Assembly (NCBI GenBank): GCA_022511225.1
Contig: JAFLRZ010000002.1
Location: forward strand, 1-64,000
Origin: Eubacterium sp.
GTDB taxonomy: Bacteria > Bacillota > Clostridia > Oscillospirales > Acutalibacteraceae
Direction of reading: 5' to 3'
DNA length: 64,000 nucleotides
In this document: one piece after another, positions 9,774 through 18,057 of the stretch
Layout: every line of letters begins with the position of its first letter
How positions within the stretch are numbered: position 1 is the first letter of the stretch
Notes under the pieces: model-generated
Seen by the model: only the letters and a program-made list of their open reading frames with translations
Database searches by the model: none
Told to the model about the DNA's origin: nothing
Program-made: the position numbers and the translations under genes

Positions 9774-10368
9774 ACGAACGTTAAGCACCTTTCTTGTCGG
9801 ATGCGGAATACTCCTGATTTTAGCATCAGCAGCCTTGGTAGGATATAATATTTGGGATGATATCAGGGCAAGAAACGAAGCTGACAGCGTTTTGAGTCAG
9901 CTTGGAGAGCTTACTCTGTCCCCTGACGCTCAGGCTATTCCTGATTATATTCTGAATCCTGAAATGGATATGCCCACCGTTGAGATTGACGGGTATCGGT
10001 ATATCGGAACTGTATCAGCTTCTTCAATAGGTCTTGAGCTGCCTGTTATGGAAACGTGGGATTACACACGTATGACTATAGCACCATGTAGATACAGTGG
10101 CTCAGCCTATCTTAACAATATGATTATCTGCGGACATAATTATGTCTCTCATCTCGGTAGTTTAAGGAATCTTAAAATCGGCGATACCGTAACTTTTACG
10201 GACGTTGACGGAAACGTGTTCAACTACGAGGTTGTGCAAAAGGAAACCCTGTCTGCAACAGCAGTTGAGGAAATGCAAAGCGGCGAGTGGGATTTAACCC
10301 TATTCACCTGTACTGTCGGCGGACAGACTCGTGTAACCGTGCGCTGTATGTTAAAGAAAAATTATTAA
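9766..10368 (+). CDS. Small accessory sortase of pilus locus A
   Basis: A 200-residue sortase with one N-terminal membrane helix and no C-terminal helix. Catalytic residues are H124 (ICGHN), C182 (TLFTC) and R189 (TRVTV). The start is placed at the ATG at 9766 because AAGGA lies five bases upstream; an upstream in-frame ATG at 9727 lacks this site. It may be the housekeeping-like enzyme that attaches the finished pilus to the wall, or may act on the minor pilin only. The class is uncertain; the compact build and absent C-terminal helix are closer to class D/A than C. It is the last gene of locus A. Confidence 0.88.
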   Translation: MNKRTLSTFLVGCGILLILASAALVGYNIWDDIRARNEADSVLSQLGELTLSPDAQAIPDYILNPEMDMPTVEIDGYRYIGTVSASSIGLELPVMETWDYTRMTIAPCRYSGSAYLNNMIICGHNYVSHLGSLRNLKIGDTVTFTDVDGNVFNYEVVQKETLSATAVEEMQSGEWDLTLFTCTVGGQTRVTVRCMLKKNY

Positions 10369-10370
10369 GC

Positions 10371-10407
10371 AATAGATGTGACAAGAAAATGTTGTCACAT
10401 CTATTTT
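10371..10407 (+). terminator. Terminator of pilus locus A
   Basis: A 13-14 bp perfect stem (ATAGATGTGACAA and its complement) with a 7-base loop ends in TTTT. It closes the locus A transcript. Confidence 0.85.
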
Positions 10408-10478
10408 CATTTCCACATCATATCTGTTTCCTATTCACCATATTAATTATATTTAAATTTAATTAAAAGTTTATATTT

Positions 10479-10567
10479 GTCTATTTATAAAGTGTTGACT
10501 TTTATTATAGATATATTATAATAAAAAATATATAATAAATAGACTAATATATACTAAATAGACTAAT
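10479..10567 (+). promoter_or_regulatory. Promoter and repeat elements of pilus locus B
   Basis: TTGACT (10495-10500), a 16-base spacer and TATAAT (10517-10522) give a strong promoter with a leader of about 120 bases. A 13-base direct repeat, TAAATAGACTAAT, occurs at 10536-10548 and 10555-10567. Its first nine bases occur inverted at 10479-10487, upstream of the -35. Three copies flanking one promoter look like sites for a DNA-binding regulator; this is inference. Confidence 0.7.
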
Positions 10568-10648
10568 TACGATACAGAATGTATTGAAACATCATTTGAT
10601 TTAACGATTTAATTTTACGCTTATTCACTGTCCGAAGGAGACCGCATT

Positions 10649-13525
10649 ATGAAGAGAAGGATTTTGAGCTTGGTGCTGACGTTGTCAGTGTTCCTGTCTA
10701 TGCTCCCTGTTGGAGGAGCAATAGCAGCAACAACAGACGACAACGAAGCTGCTGCCCTCAGCATATTTGCTGCGGGTGACGGCACTGCTTCTGCGCCTTA
10801 TGAAATCCCTAATCTTCAAGCAATGTTGGACTTCTGTGACTATATAAACACAGACGCGAAACACGGATTCGGAATGTATTTTAAGCTAACCGACGACATT
10901 GATCTTAACGGAAACGAAAATAACCAATGGACGCCGATCGGAAACACCAAGTATCCTTTCGCCGGCACATTTGACGGTGGTGAGCACAAGGTCTCAGGCT
11001 TGTATATCAATAGAAACGAAGACTATCAGGGCTTGTTTGGATATATTACTGAGGGTACTGTTAAAAATCTCACAGTGAAAGGTACGATTTTTGCGGGCGG
11101 AAATGTGGGCGGCATCGCCGGTACCATTTATCCGAACAGCACCAACGGACGTATTGAAAACTGCAAGTTTGAAGGGGATATCGGTGAAAACGGCAGCGGT
11201 TCCAATATGGCTATCGGCGGTATCGTGGGGCGTAATCACGGCGCTACAGTAACCGGCTGCCACTTCACAGGCACGGTAACTCGAAAGACCATGTATGTTG
11301 GCGGCATTGCGGGGCAAAACGATGGCAGTAATACAGTAGTAGAAAATTGCTACAATGAAGGAACAATCTCTATTTCCGGAGGCGCGGCTGGTTCTGCCGG
11401 CGGCATTGCAGGCATCATTACCTCCAACGTTCAGATCATAAACTGCCGCAACAGCGGTACAGTGAATGGTGCGGGGAGTACTGGCGCAATCGGTGGAATC
11501 ACAGGTACAAATAATAGCGGCAAGCTGGAGCAATGCTATAATGACGGGTCGATTGATGGTGTTGATTCCAGCACTGTTGGCGGCATTGCGGGACAAAATC
11601 TCGGAGGTACGATTGACGGGTGTTACAACATCGGCACAATAACGGGCAAAAACCAGATCGCTGGCATTTCAGGACAAAATAACACTAAAGGTGCGATTTC
11701 TGAGTGCTACAACGCCGGCGCAGTAACGGGCACAGATCAGATCGGTGGTATTGTGGGGCAAAACTACGGCAACGCTACGGTCACAAACTGCTATAATGAA
11801 GCTGCTGTCACAGGTACAAGATACATAGGTGGTATTGTAGCACAGAATCACACCGGAACTACCAGCAAGAGTACTACTGTCGGCAAAGTTATAAACTGCT
11901 ACAATAGAGGCACGATTAAAGGCAGCTCTGTCGGTGGTGTTGTTGGTGTTAACGGCAACAACTACGGGACCGGTACAGTCTCAAACTGCTATTACCTTTC
12001 ATCATCTGCAGTAGGCGGTATCGGAGGCAGCGATAAAGCAGCTCAGGCAGAGAGTAAAACAGAAGAGTGTTTTAACTCGGGTGAAGTATCATGGAAGCTT
12101 CAGAATCCTGAAAAAGTAAGCTCAACCTATTCACCGCAAAGCAAGCTTGTCTGGGTACAAGAGATTGTAAAAACACCGAAAGACCCATATCCGCTTTTGC
12201 TTAATACCGACATCGGTGCAGGGCACCCCAAGGTTCTGAGAATTACCTTTACTACAACAAAAAACAGCGAATATGCTGTTGAATATACAAACAGCGGCGG
12301 TACAGTTCCGATACCCCCTACCCCTCCTCCGGACTTTGGTTTTCTTTTCTTTGGATGGCGAAAAGAAACTATAACCGGTGAAGTATTCACAGGACCTGTT
12401 AAGGAAAATAACGATTTAACCATCGTTGCCATACAGCGTGAAACCTTTGGCGCTGAAGATCCTAATACCACGGTTATTACCACAACCTACGGCAATAGTG
12501 TCCAAAAGGATTTGGGTGAATGGGTATCATACATAAGCGGCACAACTTCGTCGCACGGCAAATTTACGTATACAATCACAAATAACGGCGGTATTAGCTC
12601 TGCCACACTTGTGGATGAAAGTATCCTTACAATACCGGCAGGAACCAATGCAGGTGTCTATACCTTAACTATTAGTGCTCACGAAAAAGATCCGGAGGTC
12701 TCACTGCTTTCAATCGGTAGTTACGGTACAAGTGACGTTACATTAACTGTAAAGGTTATTGTCGAAAAAGCTGATTTAACCTCAGATATGTTTACATACA
12801 AGCCTCCGGATGACCTGAGCTGTAACGGTGAGCCTAAGGTGGCAACAGTTACCTTGAATGATGGCTACATCGGTGTAGGCGACACGATTCAGATTAAGTA
12901 TTACAAAGACGGCAGCAATGAACCGCTTGAATCCCCACCCACTGAGGAAGGAAAATACATCGTTAAGATAGACGTTAACGAGGGTATTAACTATAAAAGT
13001 GCAGTAGACTTGACGGATATTGGCTGGGAATTTGAAATAGTCAATTCTGCAGGCGGACTGACCGTAAGCACGATAGTTACGGGTAACGCAGGTGATAAGG
13101 ATAAAGAATTTACTTTCACCGTAGTATTGTCCGACGATACGATTAACGGCAAGTTCGGCGATATGGAATTTACAAACGGCGTCGCAACGTTTACGCTAAA
13201 GCACGGTGAGAGCATAAGTGCTTCAGACCTGTCGGATTCAATCACGTACACGATAACTGAGTCAGATAACGACGGCTATGCAGTTAAAATAGAAGGCTCG
13301 TCCATAGACAATAACGAAGCCTCGCAAAGCGGAAACGGGCAGTGTGTCGGAAGAATAATAAGCAACTCAACGGCACAGCTTAATTTCGTAAACAATCGTA
13401 ATCTCAGCGTTCCTACGGACGCTACAACAGAATATGACTGGCTGATTCCTCTGTTTATGATGATTGGCACAGGCGCAATATTCTTAACTCTTAAGCGACT
13501 TAAGACGTCACGTCAAAGGAGGTAA
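10649..13525 (+). CDS. GLUG-repeat surface adhesin of locus B
   Basis: A 958-residue secreted protein. After a signal peptide (about 1-26) it has an insert of GLUG-type repeats (about 60-470). About ten units are built on GGIAGQN / CYNxG, predicting a right-handed beta-solenoid. An InlB/Listeria-Bacteroides-like repeat follows (about 530-590), then Ig-like domains, then an FctA-like domain (about 805-915, LKHGES core). The C-terminus has a membrane helix and a KRLKTSRQRR tail preceded by VPTDA (921-925). VPTDA sits where the FctA-type VPTG motif is expected but lacks the glycine. As first gene of locus B it is inferred to be the tip or ancillary adhesin. The ribosome site is AAGGAG. Confidence 0.85.
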   Translation: MKRRILSLVLTLSVFLSMLPVGGAIAATTDDNEAAALSIFAAGDGTASAPYEIPNLQAMLDFCDYINTDAKHGFGMYFKLTDDIDLNGNENNQWTPIGNTKYPFAGTFDGGEHKVSGLYINRNEDYQGLFGYITEGTVKNLTVKGTIFAGGNVGGIAGTIYPNSTNGRIENCKFEGDIGENGSGSNMAIGGIVGRNHGATVTGCHFTGTVTRKTMYVGGIAGQNDGSNTVVENCYNEGTISISGGAAGSAGGIAGIITSNVQIINCRNSGTVNGAGSTGAIGGITGTNNSGKLEQCYNDGSIDGVDSSTVGGIAGQNLGGTIDGCYNIGTITGKNQIAGISGQNNTKGAISECYNAGAVTGTDQIGGIVGQNYGNATVTNCYNEAAVTGTRYIGGIVAQNHTGTTSKSTTVGKVINCYNRGTIKGSSVGGVVGVNGNNYGTGTVSNCYYLSSSAVGGIGGSDKAAQAESKTEECFNSGEVSWKLQNPEKVSSTYSPQSKLVWVQEIVKTPKDPYPLLLNTDIGAGHPKVLRITFTTTKNSEYAVEYTNSGGTVPIPPTPPPDFGFLFFGWRKETITGEVFTGPVKENNDLTIVAIQRETFGAEDPNTTVITTTYGNSVQKDLGEWVSYISGTTSSHGKFTYTITNNGGISSATLVDESILTIPAGTNAGVYTLTISAHEKDPEVSLLSIGSYGTSDVTLTVKVIVEKADLTSDMFTYKPPDDLSCNGEPKVATVTLNDGYIGVGDTIQIKYYKDGSNEPLESPPTEEGKYIVKIDVNEGINYKSAVDLTDIGWEFEIVNSAGGLTVSTIVTGNAGDKDKEFTFTVVLSDDTINGKFGDMEFTNGVATFTLKHGESISASDLSDSITYTITESDNDGYAVKIEGSSIDNNEASQSGNGQCVGRIISNSTAQLNFVNNRNLSVPTDATTEYDWLIPLFMMIGTGAIFLTLKRLKTSRQRR

Positions 13526-13532
13526 TACTCCT
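13517..13532 (+). promoter_or_regulatory. Ribosome site folded into a small hairpin before the SipA-like gene
   Basis: AGGAG (13517-13521), part of an ideal AAAGGAGGT site overlapping the previous stop, can pair with CTCCT (13528-13532) across six bases just before the ATG at 13535. It may throttle initiation unless upstream ribosomes open it. Confidence 0.45.
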
Positions 13533-13534
13533 CT

Positions 13535-14080
13535 ATGAATAATAACAATAATGATGTGACCGAAAAACAGCCAAATCAAAAGCCTGATAATAGGAAAACA
13601 GCAAAAAAAGCAGCTTTGCATCTTTTAATAAAGCTTGCAGTGATTGCATTGATTATCAGCTTGACACTGGTTTTTATATTTGGCGTATTTCGCTTAGGCG
13701 GTAACAATATGTACCCGGCGCTGAAAGACGGCGACTTGTGTGTTACGTATAAGCTTGGCGAATACCATAGCGATGATGTTGTAGCATATCGGATAGACGA
13801 TGAAATTCGATTTGGACGCATCATTGCAAGAGCCGGAGATACTATAGACGGAGACGAGCAAGGCATATTGCTAAACGGCTCGTACCTGAGTGAAGAGGTC
13901 TTTTATCCCACTCAGATAGTTGATACTCAACTAAATCTGCCTTATACCTTGAGTGAGGGCGAGTTTGTAGTGCTCAATGACTACCGCTCCGATCAGAGCG
14001 ACAGTCGTACGTACGGCGTAATAAATAAAAAAGCGCTGAAAGGAAAAGTAATATTTATATTCCGACGGCGTGGATTTTAA
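13535..14080 (+). CDS. SipA-like signal peptidase homologue lacking the Ser/Lys dyad
   Basis: A 181-residue type I signal peptidase-fold protein with an Asn/Lys-rich cytoplasmic start and one membrane helix (about 32-53). The conserved Ser-Met-x-Pro box reads N57-N58-M59-Y60-P61, with Asn at the nucleophile position. The Lys-Arg-hydrophobic box reads G94-R95-I96-I97, with Gly at the general-base position; the following Ala-Gly-Asp is kept. Known of the family: in streptococcal FCT pilus loci SipA also lacks Ser and Lys and is needed for pilus assembly rather than peptide cleavage. Its place beside an FctA-like pilin and class B sortase matches that. A chaperone-like assembly role is inferred. 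Confidence 0.88.
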   Translation: MNNNNNDVTEKQPNQKPDNRKTAKKAALHLLIKLAVIALIISLTLVFIFGVFRLGGNNMYPALKDGDLCVTYKLGEYHSDDVVAYRIDDEIRFGRIIARAGDTIDGDEQGILLNGSYLSEEVFYPTQIVDTQLNLPYTLSEGEFVVLNDYRSDQSDSRTYGVINKKALKGKVIFIFRRRGF

Positions 14081-14162
14081 TTTCTTTATTACAGGTTAAC
14101 AAATCTGTTAAAATATAAAATAAATAAGGCTATCAGCCAAAAATTGAAAGGAGTTCATAGTT

Positions 14163-15278
14163 ATGAACAAGAAGTTATCAAAAATTTTTGCAGTAGCACT
14201 TGCACTTGTTATGTGTTTTGCTATGGCAATGCCTGCATTCGCAGCGACTCAGGCAAGTACAGCCGGAAGCGGCTCTATTACTGTAAGCAAAAACCTCATT
14301 ATGAATAGTGATGCAGGTGTACCGGAAGCAACCTTCAGCTTTACATTGGAAGCATATAAGGGCGACAATACATATCCGCTTTTTGACGGCATTATGAACG
14401 GCGTTGGTTCTAACTACACCGTTTCATTTAGCGATGCTTCAGTTGTAACTAACGGTCTGCCAAGTGATACTAATGGCACAACTACAGACGGTAAGAAATA
14501 CGCAACAGAAACTTTCACCGTTGATTTTACAGGTGTAGATTTCACAGAGGCCGGTGTATACCGTTATGTTATTACCGAAAATTCTGTTGACTCACCATAC
14601 AATATTTCAAGCACAAATCCTCAGTATATCGATGTATACGTAGAGTATGCACAGCAGACTGACGGCAGTTATGCAACTGATCTTACAATTCAGGGCGTAT
14701 TTATGCATACAGACAGTTCAGCTGTTCTTGACCCAACAGTTACTCCTGTAAAGAGCAGTAGCTTTGACAATATGTACACAACATATGACTTAACCGTTGG
14801 TATGAACGTTTCAGGCAACCAGGCTGATAAGGAAGATTATTTCACATTCACACTTACTGTAAACAGTCCTGTTAACGATTCATATGCTATTGACGTTACT
14901 AATGCTACAAGCAACTCAGCAATTACTTTGGACGTTGTTGGCGGTGAAGGTACTGTAAACTTCGACCTTAAGCACGGCGAGAGTGTTTTAGTTAAGGGAC
15001 TTCCTGTAGGAACAACATATACTATCACAGATGCAAGCGGTACTTACACAGCAACTTACGTTGTTACTGAAAATGGTACAGTATTAGTTTCTGACGGTTC
15101 AGGCGATTCATATGTAAATAGTGACGGTATTAAAGGCGACACCACAGTTACATTCACAAACACTCGTGGCGGTGTTATTCCAACAGGTGTCATTCTTACA
15201 GTTGCTCCGTTTGCAGCTCTTATGCTTGTAGGTATTGCAGGTGCAACAGTTATTCTTAAGAAAAAGAGATCTATGTAA
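14163..15278 (+). CDS. FctA-like backbone pilin (IPTGV signal)
   Basis: A 371-residue pilin with a signal peptide (about 1-28, AFAAT). The N-terminal Spy0128/FctA-type domain (about 35-200) contains the glutamate of an intramolecular isopeptide bond in YRYVITE (E139). A second beta domain (about 205-335) has the LKHGES core also present in the locus B adhesin and the locus A tip. The sorting signal VIPTGV (338-343) differs from LPXTG and resembles the VPTG signals used by streptococcal class B pilus sortases. A membrane helix and KKKRS tail follow. The ribosome site is AAAGGAG. It is probably the shaft subunit of locus B, assembled by the sortase 22 bases downstream. Confidence 0.9.
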   Translation: MNKKLSKIFAVALALVMCFAMAMPAFAATQASTAGSGSITVSKNLIMNSDAGVPEATFSFTLEAYKGDNTYPLFDGIMNGVGSNYTVSFSDASVVTNGLPSDTNGTTTDGKKYATETFTVDFTGVDFTEAGVYRYVITENSVDSPYNISSTNPQYIDVYVEYAQQTDGSYATDLTIQGVFMHTDSSAVLDPTVTPVKSSSFDNMYTTYDLTVGMNVSGNQADKEDYFTFTLTVNSPVNDSYAIDVTNATSNSAITLDVVGGEGTVNFDLKHGESVLVKGLPVGTTYTITDASGTYTATYVVTENGTVLVSDGSGDSYVNSDGIKGDTTVTFTNTRGGVIPTGVILTVAPFAALMLVGIAGATVILKKKRSM

Positions 15279-15300
15279 TTAAATTTCGGAGGAGGAGCAG

Positions 15301-16002
15301 ATGGTTAAAGTAATAAATTACATAGACCGTGCAACAGACTCTCTGCTGCTACTGTTCTTTCTCCTCCTGTTTCTTATCGGTGGGTATACTATGTACGATA
15401 CCGTACTCGTATATAACCTTGCTGATGGTGACGAATTTAGAAGTTTCCGCCCCGCCGTTGTTGACGAGGAGCACGGCTGGGATATGAGTGCCTTGTCTGA
15501 AGACGTTGTCGCTTGGCTCACTGTTGACGATACTAATATTGACTATCCCGTGCTTCAGGGTAGCGATAACACCGAGTATCTCAACAAGGACCCATTCGGA
15601 AAGTATTCCCTGTCGGGAAGCATATTCCTTGATGCGAGAAATGCACGTGATTTTTCCGATTCATATTCCCTGATTTACGGGCATCATATGGAATTCGGAA
15701 AGATGTTCGGTGCGCTTGATAAGTTTTTAGATGAGGATTATTTCGATACTCATCGTACGGGAACACTCACTGTATCTAACAAAGTGTATTCCGTAAAGTT
15801 CTTCGCGTGTCTTGAGGCAGATGCTTCAGTTGACGAAATATTTGACTCTACCGAAGCTAAAGTCGCACTTAAATATGTAAAAGAACATGCTCCCATATTG
15901 CGTGAGCCTGAGGGCGATAAGCTCATTGCCCTATCCACTTGTAAATTTCCGCAGACAACAGAGCGGATAGTTGTGTTTGGAGTATTAAAAGATGAACAGT
16001 AA
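15301..16002 (+). CDS. Class B sortase, pilus-assembly type
   Basis: A 233-residue transpeptidase with one N-terminal membrane helix (about 14-36). The class B hallmarks are the WLTVDDTNIDYPVLQG segment, catalytic H128 in YGHHM, C214 in LSTC and R222 in ERIVVFG. Class B enzymes of FCT pilus loci polymerise pilins with VPTG-type rather than LPXTG signals. The adjacent IPTGV pilin is therefore the likely substrate. The ribosome site GGAGGAGGAG is unusually strong. The gene overlaps the start of the next by 11 bases. A haem-related class B role is less likely given the neighbours. Confidence 0.9.
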   Translation: MVKVINYIDRATDSLLLLFFLLLFLIGGYTMYDTVLVYNLADGDEFRSFRPAVVDEEHGWDMSALSEDVVAWLTVDDTNIDYPVLQGSDNTEYLNKDPFGKYSLSGSIFLDARNARDFSDSYSLIYGHHMEFGKMFGALDKFLDEDYFDTHRTGTLTVSNKVYSVKFFACLEADASVDEIFDSTEAKVALKYVKEHAPILREPEGDKLIALSTCKFPQTTERIVVFGVLKDEQ

Positions 16003-16642
16003 AAAGTTAATATCTATGATTTCTCTGTTTATTTTCCTGCTAAGTATGCCGATATGGGCATTTGCTATGGAAAGTACGACAGCAGAGATTTTCTTTAAGG
16101 TCAATAATGCTCCGGGAACAGTTATTGTGGAGGCAGTGGATGACGCACCTTTGCCGGAGCAGACGATATTTAATGACGTATCAACGGGTAAGTTTGATGT
16201 ATCTATATCTCAGCCCGGTGATTACTACTACAAAATTTATCAGAATAAGGGAACTCAGCAGGATGTCAATTACGACAATACAGTTTTCGTAGCACGCATA
16301 ACTGCTCTTGTAGATGAAAATAACAACCTGTATTCAGCAGTAACAGTATACGTAGAAAAGAGTTCTCAAAAGATTGGAAATATAGAGTTTAAAAACACTC
16401 TTATAGAGCCTGAAAAAGATATATCAGGATCCGAAACCAATCCAACGGAATATGAAGACATTTCGGAAGATCCAATCAAAACGACTACGGCTGATTCTTC
16501 AGCTGAAGAACCGCATACAGGAGATGAAAGTCATTTAGGCTTGTGGCTTGCGATGATGGCAGTATCTCTCGTCGGTATCGCTTTAGCAAACGTTTTCTAT
16601 AAAGTGTTTTCTGGAAAATCTGATAAGAAGAATTCTAATTAA
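15992..16642 (+). CDS. Small FctA/FctB-like surface protein (EPHTGD signal)
   Basis: A 216-residue secreted protein with a signal peptide (about 1-26). One Spy0128-like beta domain (about 28-135) has GDYYYKIYQ in the place of the pilin E-box region. An acidic Thr/Ser linker follows, then EPHTGD (173-178), a membrane helix and a GKSDKKN tail. The motif is a degenerate PxTG signal, different from the IPTGV of the backbone pilin, so it may be anchored by a housekeeping sortase. Overlap with the sortase gene implies coupling. It probably forms the base of the locus B pilus; that role is inferred from FctB of streptococci. Confidence 0.8.
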   Translation: MNSKKLISMISLFIFLLSMPIWAFAMESTTAEIFFKVNNAPGTVIVEAVDDAPLPEQTIFNDVSTGKFDVSISQPGDYYYKIYQNKGTQQDVNYDNTVFVARITALVDENNNLYSAVTVYVEKSSQKIGNIEFKNTLIEPEKDISGSETNPTEYEDISEDPIKTTTADSSAEEPHTGDESHLGLWLAMMAVSLVGIALANVFYKVFSGKSDKKNSN

Positions 16643-16667
16643 GAATATTAAGTTAAAATTATGCAAT

Positions 16668-16709
16668 AAAAAACTCCACCAATACCTCAAGTATTGGTGG
16701 AGTTTTTTA
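16668..16709 (+). terminator. Terminator of pilus locus B
   Basis: A perfect inverted repeat around ACTCCACCAATAC with a 5-base loop has A tracts before it and T tracts after it, so it may work in both directions. Confidence 0.88.
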
Positions 16710-16757
16710 TTCCTTTTACAAACGAAATCAGTTCGTAAAATAATATGAGTCAAATTA

Positions 16758-17975
16758 TTACTTCCAAATATTATAAAACAAAAAAGCCACTTCTGTCCGG
16801 TAAACAAAAGTGACCTTTTGTGGTGGAGTTAAAGGGAATAAATCCGAATTTTCTTTTATTTCATCAATTGAAAGTTCTTTTGCACCTTCTTTATAGTTGA
16901 AATGAAATTCTATTCTATCATCATAAAGTATAATGGCATTTACAAAGCTGTCAATAATACGATCAATTAAATCATCGTCCATTATTGTTTCCATTACCTG
17001 ATAAACAACAATATTTTCAATCCATTCCTTTTTAACTGCTTTCTTGTCGCAGTTTTTAGTGCGTTTTGCATTTACGCATTTATAATGGGTGTAACGGTTA
17101 CCTTTTGAGTATCCGCTTTCTCCAACCATAAATGACATACATTTTCCACAATATAATTTTGTTGTTAACAAATAATCATCCTCCGCCTTATGTCTGGCAG
17201 GCGCTCTTTTACTTTTTGCAAGTATTTCTTGCACATCATTAAACATACTTTTGAAATAATAGCAGGAATTCCATCAGGGGTAACTGTACCGCTGTAAATA
17301 TACTCACCTATGTATCTGCGATTAGTTAGTACGAGAAATATTGTTTAAATTAAATTTACTGCCACGCTGGGTGCGCAAGCCTTTATTATTAAGATTGTCT
17401 GCTATTTCCTGCTGCGTCATGCCGTTTTTATAGTTTTCAAAAACTTCACGAACAATTGGTGCAGTCATCGGATCAATCTGATAATGCTTCTCACTATCAA
17501 TGCGATAACAGAGAGCCAGTGAACCACCGTTATATTTGCATTTCAAGGCATTTTCAGTAAGTCACCTATTTATCTTTTCTGCAAGTTCAACAGAATAGTA
17601 TTCTGCCATACCCTCGAGTACAGATTCGAGAATGGTGCCTTCTGCACCTTCGCTGATTGCTTCAGTTGCAGAGATTACACGAACATTGTTCTTTTTGAGG
17701 AGATTTTTATAATGAGCTGAGTCATAACGGTTTCGAGCAAAACGATCAAGTTTCCAAACAATAACAACATCAAATAAACCTTTTGAGCTATCCTTGATCA
17801 TCTGCTGAAATTGTGGGCGGTTATCTGTCTTGGCAGATAATGCACGGTCAATGTATGAATCAATAATGCGAATACCATTCTTTTCGGCAAACGCTTTGCA
17901 TTCACGCAACTGACCTTCAATAGACTCTTCGCGTTGATTGTCACTTGAATATCTTGCATAAATTACACCGTTCAT
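16758..17975 (-). pseudogene. Large serine recombinase, inactivated
   Basis: The N-terminal resolvase domain is intact to about residue 137, including the nucleophile region YARYSSDNQREESIEGQ and VWKLDRFARN. Codon 138 (17562-17564) is an in-frame TGA; the reading continues in the same frame as LTENALKCKYNGG. A frameshift near 17335 and another near 17250 break the recombinase domain. The last fragment has the Cys zinc ribbon (CGKC...C...C). It then jumps from IDRIIDS straight to FVNAIILYDD, so about 100 residues of the usual coiled coil appear deleted. It is the relic of a Tn4451/ICE-type integrase and marks the left side of a decayed mobile island. Confidence 0.88.
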
Positions 17976-18057
17976 TCTATCACCTCATCTGCATCTTAGC
18001 GCACATTAGGTTTTTTGTCAACAATAGTATATTACAATTAATACAACATGGGATTCG

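Noticed and set aside
10536-10567. CRISPR-like repeats near the locus B promoter
   Set aside because: Only two 13-base direct copies with a 6-base gap; no array or cas genes.
10994-11596. A 200-codon minus-strand reading frame inside the GLUG adhesin gene
   Set aside because: It is the shadow of the repetitive GLUG coding strand; no ribosome site, promoter or family resemblance.
13535-14080. Active type I signal peptidase
   Set aside because: Asn58 and Gly94 occupy the Ser and Lys positions, so peptidase activity is not expected.
16758-17975. DNA invertase controlling pilus phase variation
   Set aside because: The sequence is a large serine recombinase with zinc ribbon (integrase type), it is broken, and no inverted repeats flank the pilus promoters in invertible arrangement.
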